From Adiantum capillus-veneris (taxonomy: Eukaryota; Streptophyta; Polypodiopsida; Polypodiales; Pteridaceae): a DNA stretch of 64,000 nt. The translations under genes were made by a program, and so were the position numbers. The stretch is from positions 123,834,891-123,898,890 of the forward strand of contig CM043947.1 in the NCBI GenBank assembly GCA_014529385.2, given 5' to 3'. Shown one piece after another: positions 32,548 through 44,900 of this stretch. Each line of letters opens with the position of its first letter. Position 1 is the stretch's first letter. The notes below the pieces were generated by a model that worked only from the letters and a program-made list of their open reading frames with translations, was not told the DNA's origin and made no database searches.

Positions 32548-34494
32548 TTATCCTTGAATGCCGATTGAAGATGAGCAAAAGCTCAACTTCTCCTTGTTGA
32601 CCGCCTTTGTAAACATGTCTGCAGGATTTTCACTTGTATGCACCTTTCCTAGCTTTAGCTGTCCCTCTTCCAAAAGAGTGCGTATGAAGTGATATCTCAC
32701 CTCAATGTGCTTTGTCCTTGAATGAAAGGCTGAGTTCTTTGCAAGATGGATAGCGCTTTGGCTATCATTGTACAAGACACAATTGTCTTGTTTGAATCCA
32801 AGCTCTTCTAAGAATCTGTGAAGCCACAGAATTTCTTTGCTTGCCTCCGTCATTGCTACATACTCTGCTTCCGTGGTAGAAAGTGAAACCACTTTTTGCA
32901 GCTTTGAAGCCCAGCTTACTGCTGTTCTTCCAACCGTGAACACATAGCCAGTAGTGCTCCTTCGAGTATCTTTGTCACCTGCCATATCTGCATCAGCATA
33001 CCCTTCTAGAAAAATATTAGTTCCTCCAAAATACAAAGCATTTGTTTTTGTCCCTTTTAGATACCTAAGTATCCACTTCACAGCTTGCCAATGCTCTTTA
33101 CCTGGGTTGTCCATGAACCTACTCACAAATCCCACTGCATGTGCAATGTCTGGCCTTGTCCAAACCATAGCATACATTAGAGAACCTACCGCTGCAGCAT
33201 ATGGAACTTTAGACATATAGGCTATCTCCTCTTGTGTCTTTGGACACATATCCTTCGTTAGTTTAAAATGACCAGCCAAAGGTGTAGAAACTGGTTTTGC
33301 ATTTTGTATTGCAAACCTTTCTAGTACCTTCTTAATGTAATCTTCTTGAGATAGCTTTATTGTCTTCTTCGTCCTATCCCTTGATATTTTCATACCAAGT
33401 ATCCTCTTTGCAGCACCTAAATCTTTCATTGAAAAAGATTTGGACAACTCCTCTTTTAGGTCTTTGATGTCCTACATGTTAGCACTTGCAATCAACATGT
33501 CATCAACATACAACATTAGGATGATGAATTTCCCATCTCCCAAATTCTTCGTGTAGAAGCAGTGATCCGAGTTGCATCTTGTGAATCCATGATCCAACAT
33601 CCATCGATCAAACTTCAAGTACCATTGTCTTGATGCTTGCTTTAAACCATACAAGCTCTTCTTTAATCTGCAAACCATTTTCTCCTTACCTTTTACTTCA
33701 TACCCCTTTGGTTGAAGCATGTAGTTTTCCTCCTCTAAGTCACCATGAGGGAATGCCGTATTTACATCCATTTGCTCGAGATTTAGATCATGAGCAGTCA
33801 CAAGGCTTAAGACAAGCCTAATTGAGTTCATTTCTACAACAGGAGAAAATATTTCATTGAAGTCAATACCTTTCTTTTGAGAAAAACCTTTTACCACAAG
33901 CCTAGACTTGTACCTTTTCTTCCCACCTTCTTCTTCCTTTAGCTTGTACACCCATTTGTTTTGAAGTGCCCGCTTACCTTTAGGCAACTCAACCAACTCC
34001 CATGTTTGGTTGCGATGTAGTGAGTCCATCTCCACTTGCATGCTCTTCGTCCATTCTTCTTTGGATTCATGTTGCATAGCTTCTTCATATGATTCCGGCT
34101 CTCCAGAATCTGAAATCAAGAGATGGTTGAAGGAAGGAACAAACCTTTTTGGAGGTCTACTTGCTCTTGTAGATCTTTGGGGAATAGGTTGAGGCTCTTC
34201 ATTTGGTTGACGTTGTTGCACATTGTCACCGTTTGCAGTCCTTGAGTCTTCACCGTCCTCAAGCTCCATGTACTCATCACCTGTTTCTTTTATTTGTTTT
34301 CTTTCCAAGTAATCTTTGTACATATTTTGTTTGTTAAAAATTACATCCCTACTCCTTAAGATTTTACCATCTTCAGGATTCCATAGGCGATACCCAAAGT
34401 CTCCTTCACCATAGCCAATGAAGAAACACTTTTTGGACTTTGCATCTAACTTTGATCTTAGGCTTCTATTGAAGCGGTCCGGGGCGGGCAACAA
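32548..34494 (-). pseudogene. Copia reverse transcriptase and RNase H
   Basis: The frame 34494-33475 has SKKCFFIGYGEGDFGYRLW, WVYKLKEEEGGKKRYKSRLV, EQMDVNTAFPHGDLEEENYM, LKKSLYGLKQASRQWYLKFD and the catalytic LMLYVDDMLIA (33525-33493). One TAG (33474-33472) then interrupts the same frame, which continues from 33471 to 32548 with KRILGMKISRDRTKKTIKLS, WTRPDIAHAVGFVSRFM, the RNase H words GYADADMAGDKDTRRSTTGY and LSTTEAEYVAMTEASKEILW, and the end HTSENPADMFTKAV. The enzyme copies element RNA into DNA. The reverse transcriptase start is separated from the integrase by a 2.5 kb insertion. Confidence 0.93.
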
Positions 34495-34728
34495 GAAGAG
34501 CGACCTCTAGACACCCTTCAAGGCTCCCATGCTGCTCAATGGGGCTGGGGCACAACACAACACAAACCAAAACAACAAACCCCCAGCCAAATCCCAACTA
34601 CACAAGGGGCACCACCTAGTTTAAGAGCGAACTAGGACGCAAAAGAGGAGAATCGTTAGAGCAACCCACAAACAAGCAAGGAATTTACACTAACCCTAAC
34701 ACCAATGGAACACTCTCACACACTAAAA

Positions 34729-34772
<44 letters not shown>

Positions 34773-36985
34773 TGCTAGGGCTGCTTTGAAGTGTATCGTT
34801 AATGATCAAGCAAACATAAATATATATATGTAAGAAAGAGAGAGAAGGGGGAAGGGGGTGCTTGTTGCACTAATGCCTTCTTACAAATCTGTCATGACCA
34901 ATCAAAGTGAGATTAGTATTTGTTCAACATAGCCTGAGTAAATTACACCACAACACATCACAAGAAAAAAGCCACCCCAATCACTGTCTTAAGGCCTGGA
35001 GAGTCCTCTCCACCCTGTCGCCCTCTTACAGCATGTGGGATTTATGGCTAAATTGATAACAATACCCGGAGACAAGCTATCAAGAACTTAAATAAAACAC
35101 CAAGACACTTACACATCATTATTGTCCATGACTTCACGTTGGAAGGGAGACAAGGTATCCATGCTTAGTCCAAATTCACCCTCTTTGATTCACCAAATGT
35201 TGGGCTTACACTAGTAGGAGAAATGATAGATTTCCTACTCTCAATTAAATGATCACTCTTTCTTACAATGGCATAGAGTTCCCTTGCTAATCACCCCTAA
35301 TACAACACATACATATGCCTAATGCCAATGAGATTCCACTCAAGAGCTCCTTCTCAAGAGGTTGAGCTTGGCTTCTCAAGCTATAGCATAGTGCTCTTTC
35401 TTCTCCCTTTTCTGTGCTAGCTACACCCTCCTTTTATAGCAATTTTGAAGGCTAGGGTTACTCCTCTAACCATGGTTGGGTTAGATTTTCAGCAATTTAC
35501 CTAATTTCTTTTGCTTGGAATTATCAAGAAGTTGGTGGGGAAAGAGAGAGGAGAGAAATGGAGGTGATAGGACTTTTCATAGTGGGTTAGTGTTAGTAGA
35601 GTTAGTATTAATTTACAAATGGAATTGGATATTTACAATGGGAGTATCCATGTAGGATACAAATAAGGAAGAAAAACTCTTAAGAGGTAAGAAAAGGTGG
35701 ATTTCTTACAAGGTTGATGCTCCAAGTGTCTCGAGTAGGGCCAATTTTGACGCTTGTTGACGGTCCACTAGCTTTGACGGTACATTTTTTCTCCACTCTT
35801 GACCTTCCTTGAGAGACAAGGTAATTGAAGCTGAATAATCAACCACCATGATGCTGTCTTTTAAGAGAAGAGGCTGAATTTTGTGGTTTTTTTGATAGAT
35901 ATGGGTAATTTGGAGGAGGAAAAATGAGACTAGGTGGTCAATTTTGGAATGGAATTGTGTGTGTGAAAGAGGAAAATGATAAAGTGGAAGAGAGAGTGTG
36001 GCTGTATAGCATGGGAAAACTGGGGTCCACTAATAAAATCATAGCTCACAGCTCGTAGCTCAAAAAAATATGAAAAAATTTGAGGCAAAAGTTCAGCCCA
36101 CGAGCTACAGCTTTTGTTTGTATCACCTTTTCAAATTCGGAGAGCAAGTGAACTTTAAAAATTCAGCAAAACCGACTGTTTTTTTCCACTACACAAAGTC
36201 CTTGTGGGGTCCTTCTTTGGATGATTCTTTTGAATACCTCCAAGAGTGAGCCCTCCATGGTGCATGTATGCATGCCACCTACCCTTGACCTTATTTGGTA
36301 GGTCTATAATTGAAGATATTGTTGAGATCATGATATAAGTGAATAGTACAACTAAGAAAATCAAATATTGAGGGGTCTAGAAAATATATACATGTCAAAT
36401 ATAAATAATATAAGTGGAAAAAATATAAAGGGGTCAAAATAAATCTCTCTCATTATGAGGCTACCATAAAAAGATAAATATTTTTGGTGTTCTAATTTTT
36501 TATAAAAAAAACAAAATAGATGTAGGAAGGGAAAAATCACAATAGTGAAAAAATATACACATAAATAAAACTAGTTGTTTTGGATTTTTGTTGGGGTGGA
36601 GTTACACCAAATATAAGAGAAGCTTACATGAAAATATTTCTATATGGAATAAAGAGTATGAAAAATGGTAAGAAAAATTGTGGTAATGGTGAGGCAATGT
36701 ACAGAGCATAGATAACACACACCTAGGTAGAAATATTTAAATAAATACCAAAATAATTATGAAAAAATCTTTTATTTAGGCCCTATATACAAAGAAATAT
36801 TTACATACGCATGGGCCATAATATACTTATATTTTTTATTTTTTTGGCTCAACTAGCCCAATGACTAGCTAATTGAGGGTTTTTTATTTCAGTAAGGAGA
36901 TATGGGAAAAGTCCCCTAACTCATACGCACCTATATACAGTGAAAGGGTGAGGGTAACCACAGTGTTTGAGTCATTTGATAGGGT
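34495..36985. mobile_element. ~2.5 kb non-coding insertion between Copia integrase and reverse transcriptase
   Basis: Copia elements read directly from GCEAFMHI (integrase end) to RSKLDAKSKKC (linker), but here these lie near 37065 and 34463. The intervening DNA has no recognisable coding region, a GA run (34731-34769), and AT-rich stretches. Similar words flank it (GAAGCGGT at left, AAAACGGC at right), a possible worn 8-10 bp target duplication that would fit a Mutator-type element; terminal repeats are not clear. Confidence 0.6.
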
Positions 36986-37935
36986 GAGATAACTCACTAT
37001 GGCAATTACAGAGAGCCGAAAAACGGCTATCACTATCTATGTGCATGAAAGCCTCACACCCAAACACTTTGAGAAATGCATAATTCATCGGTTTACCTGT
37101 CCATGCCTCTTCTGGAACACCCCCATCCAATGCCGTTGAGGGTGACCGATTGATTAAGTACACAGACGTACTTACAGCTTCTGCCCAAAGCTCAAGCGGT
37201 AGGCCTGCATGTAGCCGCATGCTTTGTGCTCGTTCCATGATTGTTCTGTTCATCCTTTCCGAAATCCCATTTTGTTGAGGTGTCCTTGGGGTTGTCCTTT
37301 GCCTCCGAATGCCATTGCTAGCACAAAAGCTGCTTTCAAAAGCTTGGCTGCAATATTCGCCTCCATTGTCGGATCTGAGGCATTTAACCTTAGTACCTGT
37401 TTCATTCTCCACAAAGGCTTTCCACCTTTGAAATATGGAAAATATATACATCGGATTTATTCTTCATGACATAAACCCATGTTTTTCTAGTCGCATCGTC
37501 TATGAATGTTACATAGTACAACGAGCCACCAAGTGATGGTGTACTTGCAGGACCCCAAAGATCAGAATGAACCAACTCAAGTTTTTTATTTTTTCTTTCA
37601 TTTCCTGATTTTTGAAATTTTACCCTCTTTTGTTTACAATAAACACAATCTTCACAGAACTCTAAGTCCACTTCTTTCAAACCTGGTAGAAGCTTCTTTG
37701 TTTGAAGGATTTGCATTCCTTTGGCACTCATATGACCAAGTCGGTAGTGCCACACCGCACTGTCAACTTCTGTAGTTGCTGCACAAGCTGAAGGTTGCGT
37801 GCTAACAGTACATAAGTGAAGTGTACTGACTTTTTCACCCTTGGAAACCACCAAAGATCCCTTTGAGATCTTCCACCGTTTGTTTCCGAATGCAATGTTG
37901 TGACCTTCATCGTCCAATTGTCCTGTAGAGATCAA
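36972..37935 (-). pseudogene. Copia integrase
   Basis: 37935-37402 has AVWHYRLGHMSAKGMQILQ and CEDCVYCKQKRVKFQ (HHCC zinc-binding region), then LVHSDLWGPA with the first catalytic Asp. A frame change near 37440 leads to 37451-36972 with CLRSDNGGEY (second Asp) and TPRTPQQNGISERMNRTIM (catalytic Glu), and GYEAF-like FGCEAFMHI. All three D-D-E residues remain, but the frame is broken. Confidence 0.92.
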
Positions 37936-39011
37936 ATTTTTGCGAAGAGAAGGAACATGCCTAACATCTTTAAGCTTCCATTCATTTCCGTTAGCAGTTT
38001 TGATAGAAACTGTATCTTTGCCGAAAATCTCACAAGCTCATCATCTCCCAAGTATACATACCCAAAATTACCTTTGGCGTAGTCTTGGAAATGTTGCTTG
38101 TGTGGTGTCGCATGGAATGAAGCTCCGGAATCTACTATCCAGTAATTAGACACATTGTCTAATGAGAGAATTAGAGCATCTTGCTCTACTTTACCTGCCA
38201 CATTGGCCTCCGATGTTGGCTTGCTGTCTTGAGACTCTGTCTCCTTCTTCTTCTTGGAGCAGCAATCCTTCTTGACGTGGCTCTTCTTGCCGCAGTTCCA
38301 ACATTCAAGAAATGACTTTGTGCGTGACTTGCTCCGCCTTGAGCGATCACGACCCTTTTGGTTTTTGAACCTCTCCTTAAGCCTTCCTCTTGTTTCCACT
38401 GATAGTGCAGCACTTGATGATTCTCCTGTGCTTCTCCTTCGCATTTCCTCGCTTAGGAGAACACCCACAACATCATCAAACTTAAGAGTATTTGTGCCAG
38501 AGATAGAATTACTTACAGCCATCACAAGGCTGTCCCAACTATCTAGTAGAGACGATAGTATAAGGAGAGCTCGCACTTCGTCATCGAAATTGATTTTCAC
38601 TGATCGAAGTTGACTTATGTTTGTGTTAAAGTCATTTAGGTGTTCTGCAACTGAACCATTCTCTGCCATCTTTAGATTGAACAAGCGCTTCATAAGAAAT
38701 ACCTTATTGGATGCCGATGGTTTCTCGTAGAAGTCGTTAAGTGACTTCATCAAGTCCTCCGTGGTCTTCATCTCCGAAACATTGAAGGCCACCGTTGATG
38801 CCAAGCTTAACCGGATTGTTCCCAGTGCCTTTCGATCAAGGACAATCCATGCTTCATCTGCCATTGTTGCGGGCTTCTTCGCAAGACCGCCTAGTGGCAA
38901 ATAGAGGTCCTTCTGGTAGAGATAGTCTTCAATCTGCATCTTCCAATGTTGGTAGTTTTTGCCGTTGAACTTCTCAATCTTGACCTTCCCTTCCTCCGCC
39001 ATAACTCCCAC
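37932..39011 (-). pseudogene. Copia Gag and protease
   Basis: Starts at ATG 39011 with KIEKFNGKNYQHWKMQIEDY, the Copia Gag (UBN2-type) start, followed by LMKSLNDFYEKPSASNKVFL and FDDEVRALLILSSLLDSWDS. A zinc knuckle CWNCGKKSHVKKDC lies near residues 237-250 and the protease active site WIVDSGASFHAT near 293-304. A small indel at about 38036 shifts the frame into the pre-integrase region. Gag packages the RNA; the protease would process the polyprotein. Confidence 0.92.
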
Positions 39012-39061
39012 TCAATTCAAGGAATCCTTTCCTTGAGATAATTTAGCTACGAGCAAACCTT

Positions 39062-39073
39062 GCTCTGATACCA
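39062..39073 (-). other. Copia primer-binding site
   Basis: On the minus strand TGGTATCAGAGC, complementary to initiator-Met tRNA, two bases after the 5' LTR. Confidence 0.95.
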
Positions 39074-39075
39074 GT

Positions 39076-39761
39076 TGTTAAGAAATAAGAAGTAGCTAAA
39101 TAGATAATTGAGTAGATTACTTAATGGAGAGAGACATATTTATATACACGAGATTATAGAGTAGAGAGAGAGAGAGAGAGAGTACACACGATATACGTGG
39201 TTCACCCAATGTGCGCCACGTCCACGGGAAAGCAGCCACTCAATGGCTTTAGTACTTCAAAACAAGAAGTAGTTTACAAAGGGATTATACCCTTAATGGA
39301 GCTCCCTCCTTGCTTCACTCTCACCACCTCACACTCACCTTGTTGCATCAACTTCACACTATGAAGTGTGTGTAGAAATGGCCTCCTTTTATAGGCCAAA
39401 AGGGTTGCCCTCTCTTATGAGAGAGAGCCATGTGTAGCCGCCCTTGTGCGAATAAGTCCGAATCGGACCCTCCAATCCGTCCATGTGTGGCCGCCCTTGA
39501 GAAGACAAGTCCGCTTTTGAATTTGGCCACCGGCCATTGAATTCGGCCACCGGCCACCGGCCATTGACTTCTGACCACCGGCCATCGGCCATTGACTTCT
39601 GACCACCGGCCATCGGCCCCTGATTCTTATCCGTGAAAATTTTGGTTTCCGGTGAGTGATTTCCCTTCACGCACGATGGCTTCTCCTCATAATGGGGGCC
39701 TTACAAATGTGCGCTTTTACCACAAAAAATTACAAGGGTAAATCAGGCTCCATACTTAACA
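39076..39761 (-). repeat. 5' LTR of the Copia element
   Basis: Near-identical to 31707-32487 apart from the shorter GGCCACCGGCC zone (39520-39615). It contains a GA run (39164-39182). Confidence 0.95.
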
Positions 39762-39947
39762 AGTTGGAGAGTGTTCGGAAAGCAGCACGTGCACCTCCTA
39801 AAACAGAGTGCTACACAAGCACATGAGGAAGAGCGGAAAGAGATGAGAAAAATGACACGGAGCACTGGGTGCAATCTCCTTCCATGCACGAATGAGCATT
39901 TTTTTCTTGTACGTATTTATGTAGAACACACCTACCTTGAAGTTATA

Positions 39948-40051
39948 TTATGGAAGAAAAGCACACCTAAGATTTTCACTCTCATTATGCATTGAGGGAT
40001 TATTGGTCTCCCTAATCTCAAGGGTCAATCTCTCCAAAGTTGTTGGAACAT
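39948..40051 (+). repeat. Second copy of the 98 bp repeat of 30071-30168
   Basis: Same order of words as the first copy. The following ACATTTGAAGAGATGTGAGAGG (40047 on) recurs at about 41240, just before gypsy A. Confidence 0.8.
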
Positions 40052-41287
40052 TTGAAGAGATGTGAGAGGCTCAGTATGTTTTACAAAACTTGCAAATTTG
40101 ATATCACAGGAACAGAATAATAGAGATAGATAGAAAAAGGTAGAGAAAGAGATCTTTGTATTGATGAATATTTGCAGATTTTTGATACAACAGAGGAGCA
40201 ATTGAATATGGGCGCACTCCGTTGTACGGAGCTCGAACCTCCCGACCACCCCCGAGCTTCAGTCCGCTTGCATGCAGCATCTCACTCGCACTCGCACTTG
40301 CACTCTCGCTCTCACTCGCACTCTCACTTGCACTCGCAGAAGAGGAGATCTGTGAATGATCCCCAAACGCACCACCCGTCGTGCTTTTATCTTTCTTTTC
40401 CTCGAAAAGCCTGCACGATTTTCGCACCAAGTATACCTGCGAGAATAATATAAGAACGTGATCGCTAAGCGATCCGTAAAGGTTAGATTTTTATCATGAC
40501 ACTTTGCACAAATCCTGTTTCACACACTGATTTCTGCATCGCCTACAAAATAGCCAAAAGAACATACTCGTGCAACCAATTCAACATGATAATCAAAGTA
40601 AAAAAACATAATTATATACCTTCATAATCTCAATTGCCATACTCTACCATGAAGAAACAATCCAGTTCTTGGTTGATAGCAGGGAGAACTGTATGATGTT
40701 GTATGTCTGTCTGTCCCTGTGTATACTACACTGCTGCTGCCTTCTATTTGTTTTCATCATAACTTTTACAAACGAACTCAGAACAAAGAAATCCAGGTAC
40801 TCAAAACGACGGGAATAGGTCTGGTCTACAAGGCTTCGCGAACAGAATTGCGAAAAACGTCTATGTTTGGCTAAAAACGCAACTTTTTGGTCGCGACTCT
40901 TAAAACCTCTATTTTTGGGTCTCCACTACTTTTACAACTTATTTTAAGCCTATCCATGTATTTTAAGCTAAAACACATAAATGTAAAACATTGATATTAA
41001 TAAAAATCTCAATTTTACAGTTCATAAATAGACTATCTGTTATTCATTAATCTTTATCAAATACGTCTTTAGTCTATTATTTAAAAATAATAATATATGT
41101 TTTCTCTTAATATCTCAAACTCATTCATATAAGCTCTATTTAATAGGCTATTCAACAATATTCCAAATCGTGCTAAACAAAAGATATGCCCTACTCCTTT
41201 TTTTTTCGACTTTTAGAACTTCAAAAATTAGTCCTATTACATTTGAAGAGATATGAGAGGCAATATGTACATAATGTATAAATAGGC
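40052..41287. other. 1.2 kb with an imperfect hexamer repeat and no gene
   Basis: 40280-40339 is an imperfect CACTCG/CACTTG/CTCTCG hexamer array. The rest is AT-rich, particularly 40920-41230. No coding or RNA gene recognised. Confidence 0.55.
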
Positions 41288-42101
41288 ATGAAAGAGAGTG
41301 GGTTGCTAGAGCCTATTGAAAATGTTTTGGGTTTGTGTGAACAAGTTTCTTTTGTAGATATTATGGGTGAGCTTGATGCTATAATGGACTCTAGTTTGCA
41401 TCTTGAAAATGAACTTTTGGAAGTATGCTCTATGGAAATGTATCAAGTAATAGAAGCCTTCAAAGAAAAACAAAAACTTGGCCCATAAGTCCATGTTGAA
41501 ACTAAATACAAGAGTGTAGCAAGAAAGGTGAAACTAGTAGCTCTACGCTTATCACCCAACAACAGGGAAAAGATTGAGTAGGCTTCTTTGCAACCAAGTT
41601 TGAGGAATCCTAAAAATATTGGGCACACCTTCACAAAGGAGTCTTTTCAAGAGTTGCAAATTGGTTGCAAGGAGTTTCTAACACATGAGGGGACAAAGTG
41701 CTTTAAAGAAATGCTCTCAAAGCATGGTAAGGCTTTTGAATTTGAGCCACATGAGATAGGATGTGGTCATCCTTCTATTGTAGCTCCTATGGTAATTTTT
41801 ACAATACCTCATGTGCCTTGGAATCTACGGCCTATTCTAGTTCCAAAAGGCTCATTTGCCCAAGTTAGTAGAGCTATTGAATGAAAAGGTCAAAATGGGG
41901 ATTTTGGAGCCTTCTTGTGCTCCATACTCAAACAGGTGGTTCATAGTTCCAAAGAAGAATGGTGCTTTACGCTTTACCCAAGATATGCAACCAGTGAACA
42001 AGGTGACCATTACAAATGTAGGTACAGGACCGATTGTGGATGAGTTTGCAGAGGCGTTTGTAGGGAGGTCAATCTACTCAATGGGGGATTTCTCTTGAGG
42101 G
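41288..42101 (+). pseudogene. Gypsy A: pre-RT linker and N-terminal reverse transcriptase
   Basis: 41288-41488 and 41588-41884 (same frame, separated by a stop) encode the linker, including KYKSVARKVKLVAL and LQPSLRNPKNIGHTFT. After a one-base shift near 41860, 41856-42098 reads GILEPSCAPYSNRWFIVPKK, LRFTQDMQPVNKVTI and GRSIYSMGDFS, RT boxes 1-3. The words PYSNRWF and DMQPVNKVTI recall Ty3 lineages prominent in fungi rather than the usual plant Tekay or Athila wording. A TGA sits just before the CACTA-3 insertion. Confidence 0.8.
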
Positions 42102-42118
42102 TTTCACTATGAGAGATC

Positions 42119-42265
42119 GTGGTGTTTACCGCAGGCCATTACCGCAAAACAAGAGAGAGGAATTCAAAATGAGGAGGGAGAATCATTTTGATGCACAAGC
42201 GGAACTTTACCGCACATATTACCGCACAAATATCCGCGATTATTGCCGCAAACATTACCGCTTAT
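42119..42265. repeat. Left subterminal repeats of CACTA-3
   Basis: At least six copies of TTACCGC or close forms (TTTACCGC, ATTACCGC, ATTGCCGC, TATCCGC). Such clustered motifs are the usual binding sites of TNPA-type proteins in CACTA elements. Confidence 0.85.
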
Positions 42266-42474
42266 AAGACAGGCTAGACCCCCTTCCCCCTCCCTCTCCC
42301 GCTGGTTTCCATTTAAATCCAATACAAGTCCTACAGTCTCCAGAATGCTTGCTCACTTCACTTAATCTCTCTTTCACTCTAAAAATTCTATACATAAATC
42401 ATTGAACTCACAACAAAACCATTACAAATACTATTCATAAGCACATAACGAAACATTTGCAAATTAATCATATA

Positions 42475-42882
42475 CTACACCAAGTGAAAGAATGGAGAGT
42501 TTGTTTTATTCTCATCTTGTATAAGATCTCTACAAGCACTAGGATCCATATTTAGACCCATAGTATTCAAATCAATAAACAAATTTAGAGATTCTTCCTC
42601 CTCTCCATCACCTCCTGTAGAATCATCATCGCTTTCTCCCTCTTCCTCCTCCTCAAGATGACTATTTGCAAGGCTTGGCTGACCTTCTTCAACTTCTACT
42701 ACATCTTCCTCTGCATCTTGTGGTGATGGTATGATGGGATCAATTACTGGCTCAATGTCTGTCTCTGCAAAGATAGATCTACCCCGCGGCATGACTGGAA
42801 TGGCATACCAAAGTCTTATTTGAAATATACATGGCACATAAAAGACCTGTACGTCACACACTAAGAATAAGCTGATATACAT
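42475..42882 (-). CDS. Acidic C-terminal exon or tail of the CACTA-3 transposase gene
   Basis: Open frame ending at 42475 with a long Glu/Asp/Ser run (EEEEEGESDDDSTGGDGEEEE) and a segment WYAIPVMPRGRSIF. WYAIPVMPRG matches the place of WYVIEVAPRS in CACTA-1 and CACTA-2, the DUF4216 part. It is therefore likely the last exon of the gene starting near 44900; its own frame is open, but the gene as a whole is deleted upstream. Confidence 0.6.
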   Translation of the reverse strand: MYISLFLVCDVQVFYVPCIFQIRLWYAIPVMPRGRSIFAETDIEPVIDPIIPSPQDAEEDVVEVEEGQPSLANSHLEEEEEGESDDDSTGGDGEEEESLNLFIDLNTMGLNMDPSACRDLIQDENKTNSPFFHLV

Positions 42883-42918
42883 AACTTAAATTTTTAATTT
42901 AATTTAATTGCACATAGC

Positions 42919-44900
42919 CTAAATTACCTGCTCGCAACTACTAGGATACACCAAGTTGTGAGTTTTTCCCCGATGGAATTGGGTGGAATCCACCATAATG
43001 AGCCCATTTTCATGTCTTTTGACCTCACCCACAAACCATCGACACTCAAAGAGGATTTTGTGAAAAGATCTAAAATCTACTTTGATTATTCTCTCTATAG
43101 TACCACAATATCTGACCTCATCTATTGTTGTGTCAAAGTTTCCCATCACGCCACAATCATTAGTGGTCCGACTATCTTGCAAGTGCAAAAATGTCGGCCT
43201 TCGGACCAAATGGAGTTGAAAATGAGACCCTACAATCACAATGCATAAGAGGTTACATCGCATTTCATTAAGTGATTTGCATACATGCATACATAACATA
43301 TACACACTCACCTTGCGCAAGCATCCTCGTGCATACTCCCATTCTTTAGGGCTTATTTTTTCTCCTTGTGCTTTGGCATTGGTCATGGCATTATGGATCC
43401 ACTCTACTTGAATCAAGTCAGGATATTTTGCAAGCTCTTTAGGAAAATGAGGTGCACGTCTACCTCCATGGGACCTCTTCCATGCATCTCTATCCCTTTC
43501 TCTAGCTGCGCGGGCTTCCAAGTACATATTGACCCATTTGGTCATGATAGTGGCATTGAGTAAAGAGTAGTTGTTGACTATGGCATGAAACTCTCTATCC
43601 ATGACCAAGAGTGAGCCTTTTCCACTGGGAATGGTTGAGTTCTTCCTAGGATCCTCTTCTTCACTCCACATACGAGGCAATGATGGATCCACTGTGATGA
43701 GATACTGTGAGACATACACAAATGCCTCTTGCACCACCCAACCTTCTGCCATGCTCACCTGAAAACATTAAAACCACATATTTTTATTAGTAACTCCATA
43801 GCGCTTAAATGCTATCTATATTGTATTTATTTTTCATACCTCCGGTTGTGAGCTCAATCTAACAAAATCCTTTAAAGTCTTCAAGAATCTCTCCAAGAAG
43901 AGCATCCATCTAGAGTGAACCACCCCACAAATGGCAATATCCTCAACAAGGTGAAGCAATAGTTGTATTTGGCTAACAAGGATTGTACGTGGGAATGCAT
44001 CCTCGATAGCACACACTGCCTCTACTGCTAGCTGATGGGTTACTGGTATGGCTTCTACTTCTATCTCCTTGGAGCTCACAAATCTACAGGGCAAACTTTA
44101 TATAGTAGATGAAAAAAATTCCAAAGTTCATGCATGCACAACATGATATAGTACTTGAAAAAAACCCATTACCTCACAATCTCACCCACTTTGAATATTG
44201 CAGCCTTCACCTTAGTGTCCCCATAACCACTAATAGTTATGGGAAGTACAAACTACAAGTAATAAAACATCTTAGTGAATGTCAACCTATATATAAAGAC
44301 ACATAGACACCACAAATTGTTCTACTCTTACCTGAAGGATTTTATGCCAATCATGGGATTTCAATCCATACAATTGAGTGGAGCCACCCTTTTTGGTTTT
44401 TGTGAAAGCACCTTTGAGTGACCGCATATATCCCGTTGGAGTTTTGATGGATGCAATAACTTGCTTTGTCCGCTCTTGGTCTGCCTTTGACATTATCCAC
44501 GGTGCTTTTGGGAGAATCATCTTTCCCCGCTCCCCCATGCGGGGCGTGGCTGAAGGGGGGAGACGTCTAATGGCTCTTAAATCTTCCCTAGCACCCAATG
44601 AATCCTTCTTGCCAATTATGTGATCCCATAAAGCTTGCCCAACATTTTTGAATACATGCATAGGGTCCAATAAGTGCTGAATTTTCAACGAAGCCCAATA
44701 GCGGAGCAACAAGAAGATTGAGTACCTCAACATACCCTTTGGCAACCCATTGGGAGGCGGTGAGGTACCATGATGCTCCTCCCAATGCTTCGCCCAATCA
44801 GCCATGTTCCAATGCGATCATAATCCATCCCTAATGCAGTGACCACTTCGTGGGCTTTTCGTCTGTTCTCTGGCATGTGATTGCCCTGCGAAGTTCAAAG
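42919..44900 (-). pseudogene. Internally deleted TNP2-type transposase of CACTA-3
   Basis: From 44900: MPENRRKAHEVVTALGMDYD, the start of the TNP2 region, runs out of frame straight into 44805-44287 with ADWAKHWEEHHGTSPPPNGL and LKIQHLLDPMHVFKNVGQAL. The long stretch between these in normal TNP2 proteins (about 200 residues, including FGQRSTSYSVWP and MWTMHDYSG in CACTA-1) is absent. 44094-43834 and 43758-42919 give the DUF4218 and DUF4216 parts (VHSRWMLFLERFLKTLKDFV, SMAEGWVVQEAFVYVSQYL, WEYARGCL, VRYCGTIERIIKVDF). The central deletion should abolish transposase activity, so movement needed a helper. Confidence 0.8.

Larger units (their letters stand above)
31707..39761 (-). mobile_element. 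Copia LTR retrotransposon, complete ends but inactive
   Basis: LTRs at 39076-39761 (5') and 31707-32487 (3'), both TGTTA...TAACA, flanked by AGTTG at 31702-31706 and 39762-39766. The primer site and polypurine tract are in place. The coding order Gag, protease, integrase, reverse transcriptase, RNase H is that of Ty1/copia. Two frameshifts, one in-frame stop and a 2.5 kb insertion inactivate it. Confidence 0.95.

Noticed and set aside
38186-38613. Opposite-strand frames over the Copia gag
   Set aside because: They lie antisense to well-supported Gag and protease codons and show no family motif.
40233-40256. B-box-like GGTTCGAGCTCC on the minus strand as a tRNA gene
   Set aside because: No A box at the right distance and no closing acceptor stem.
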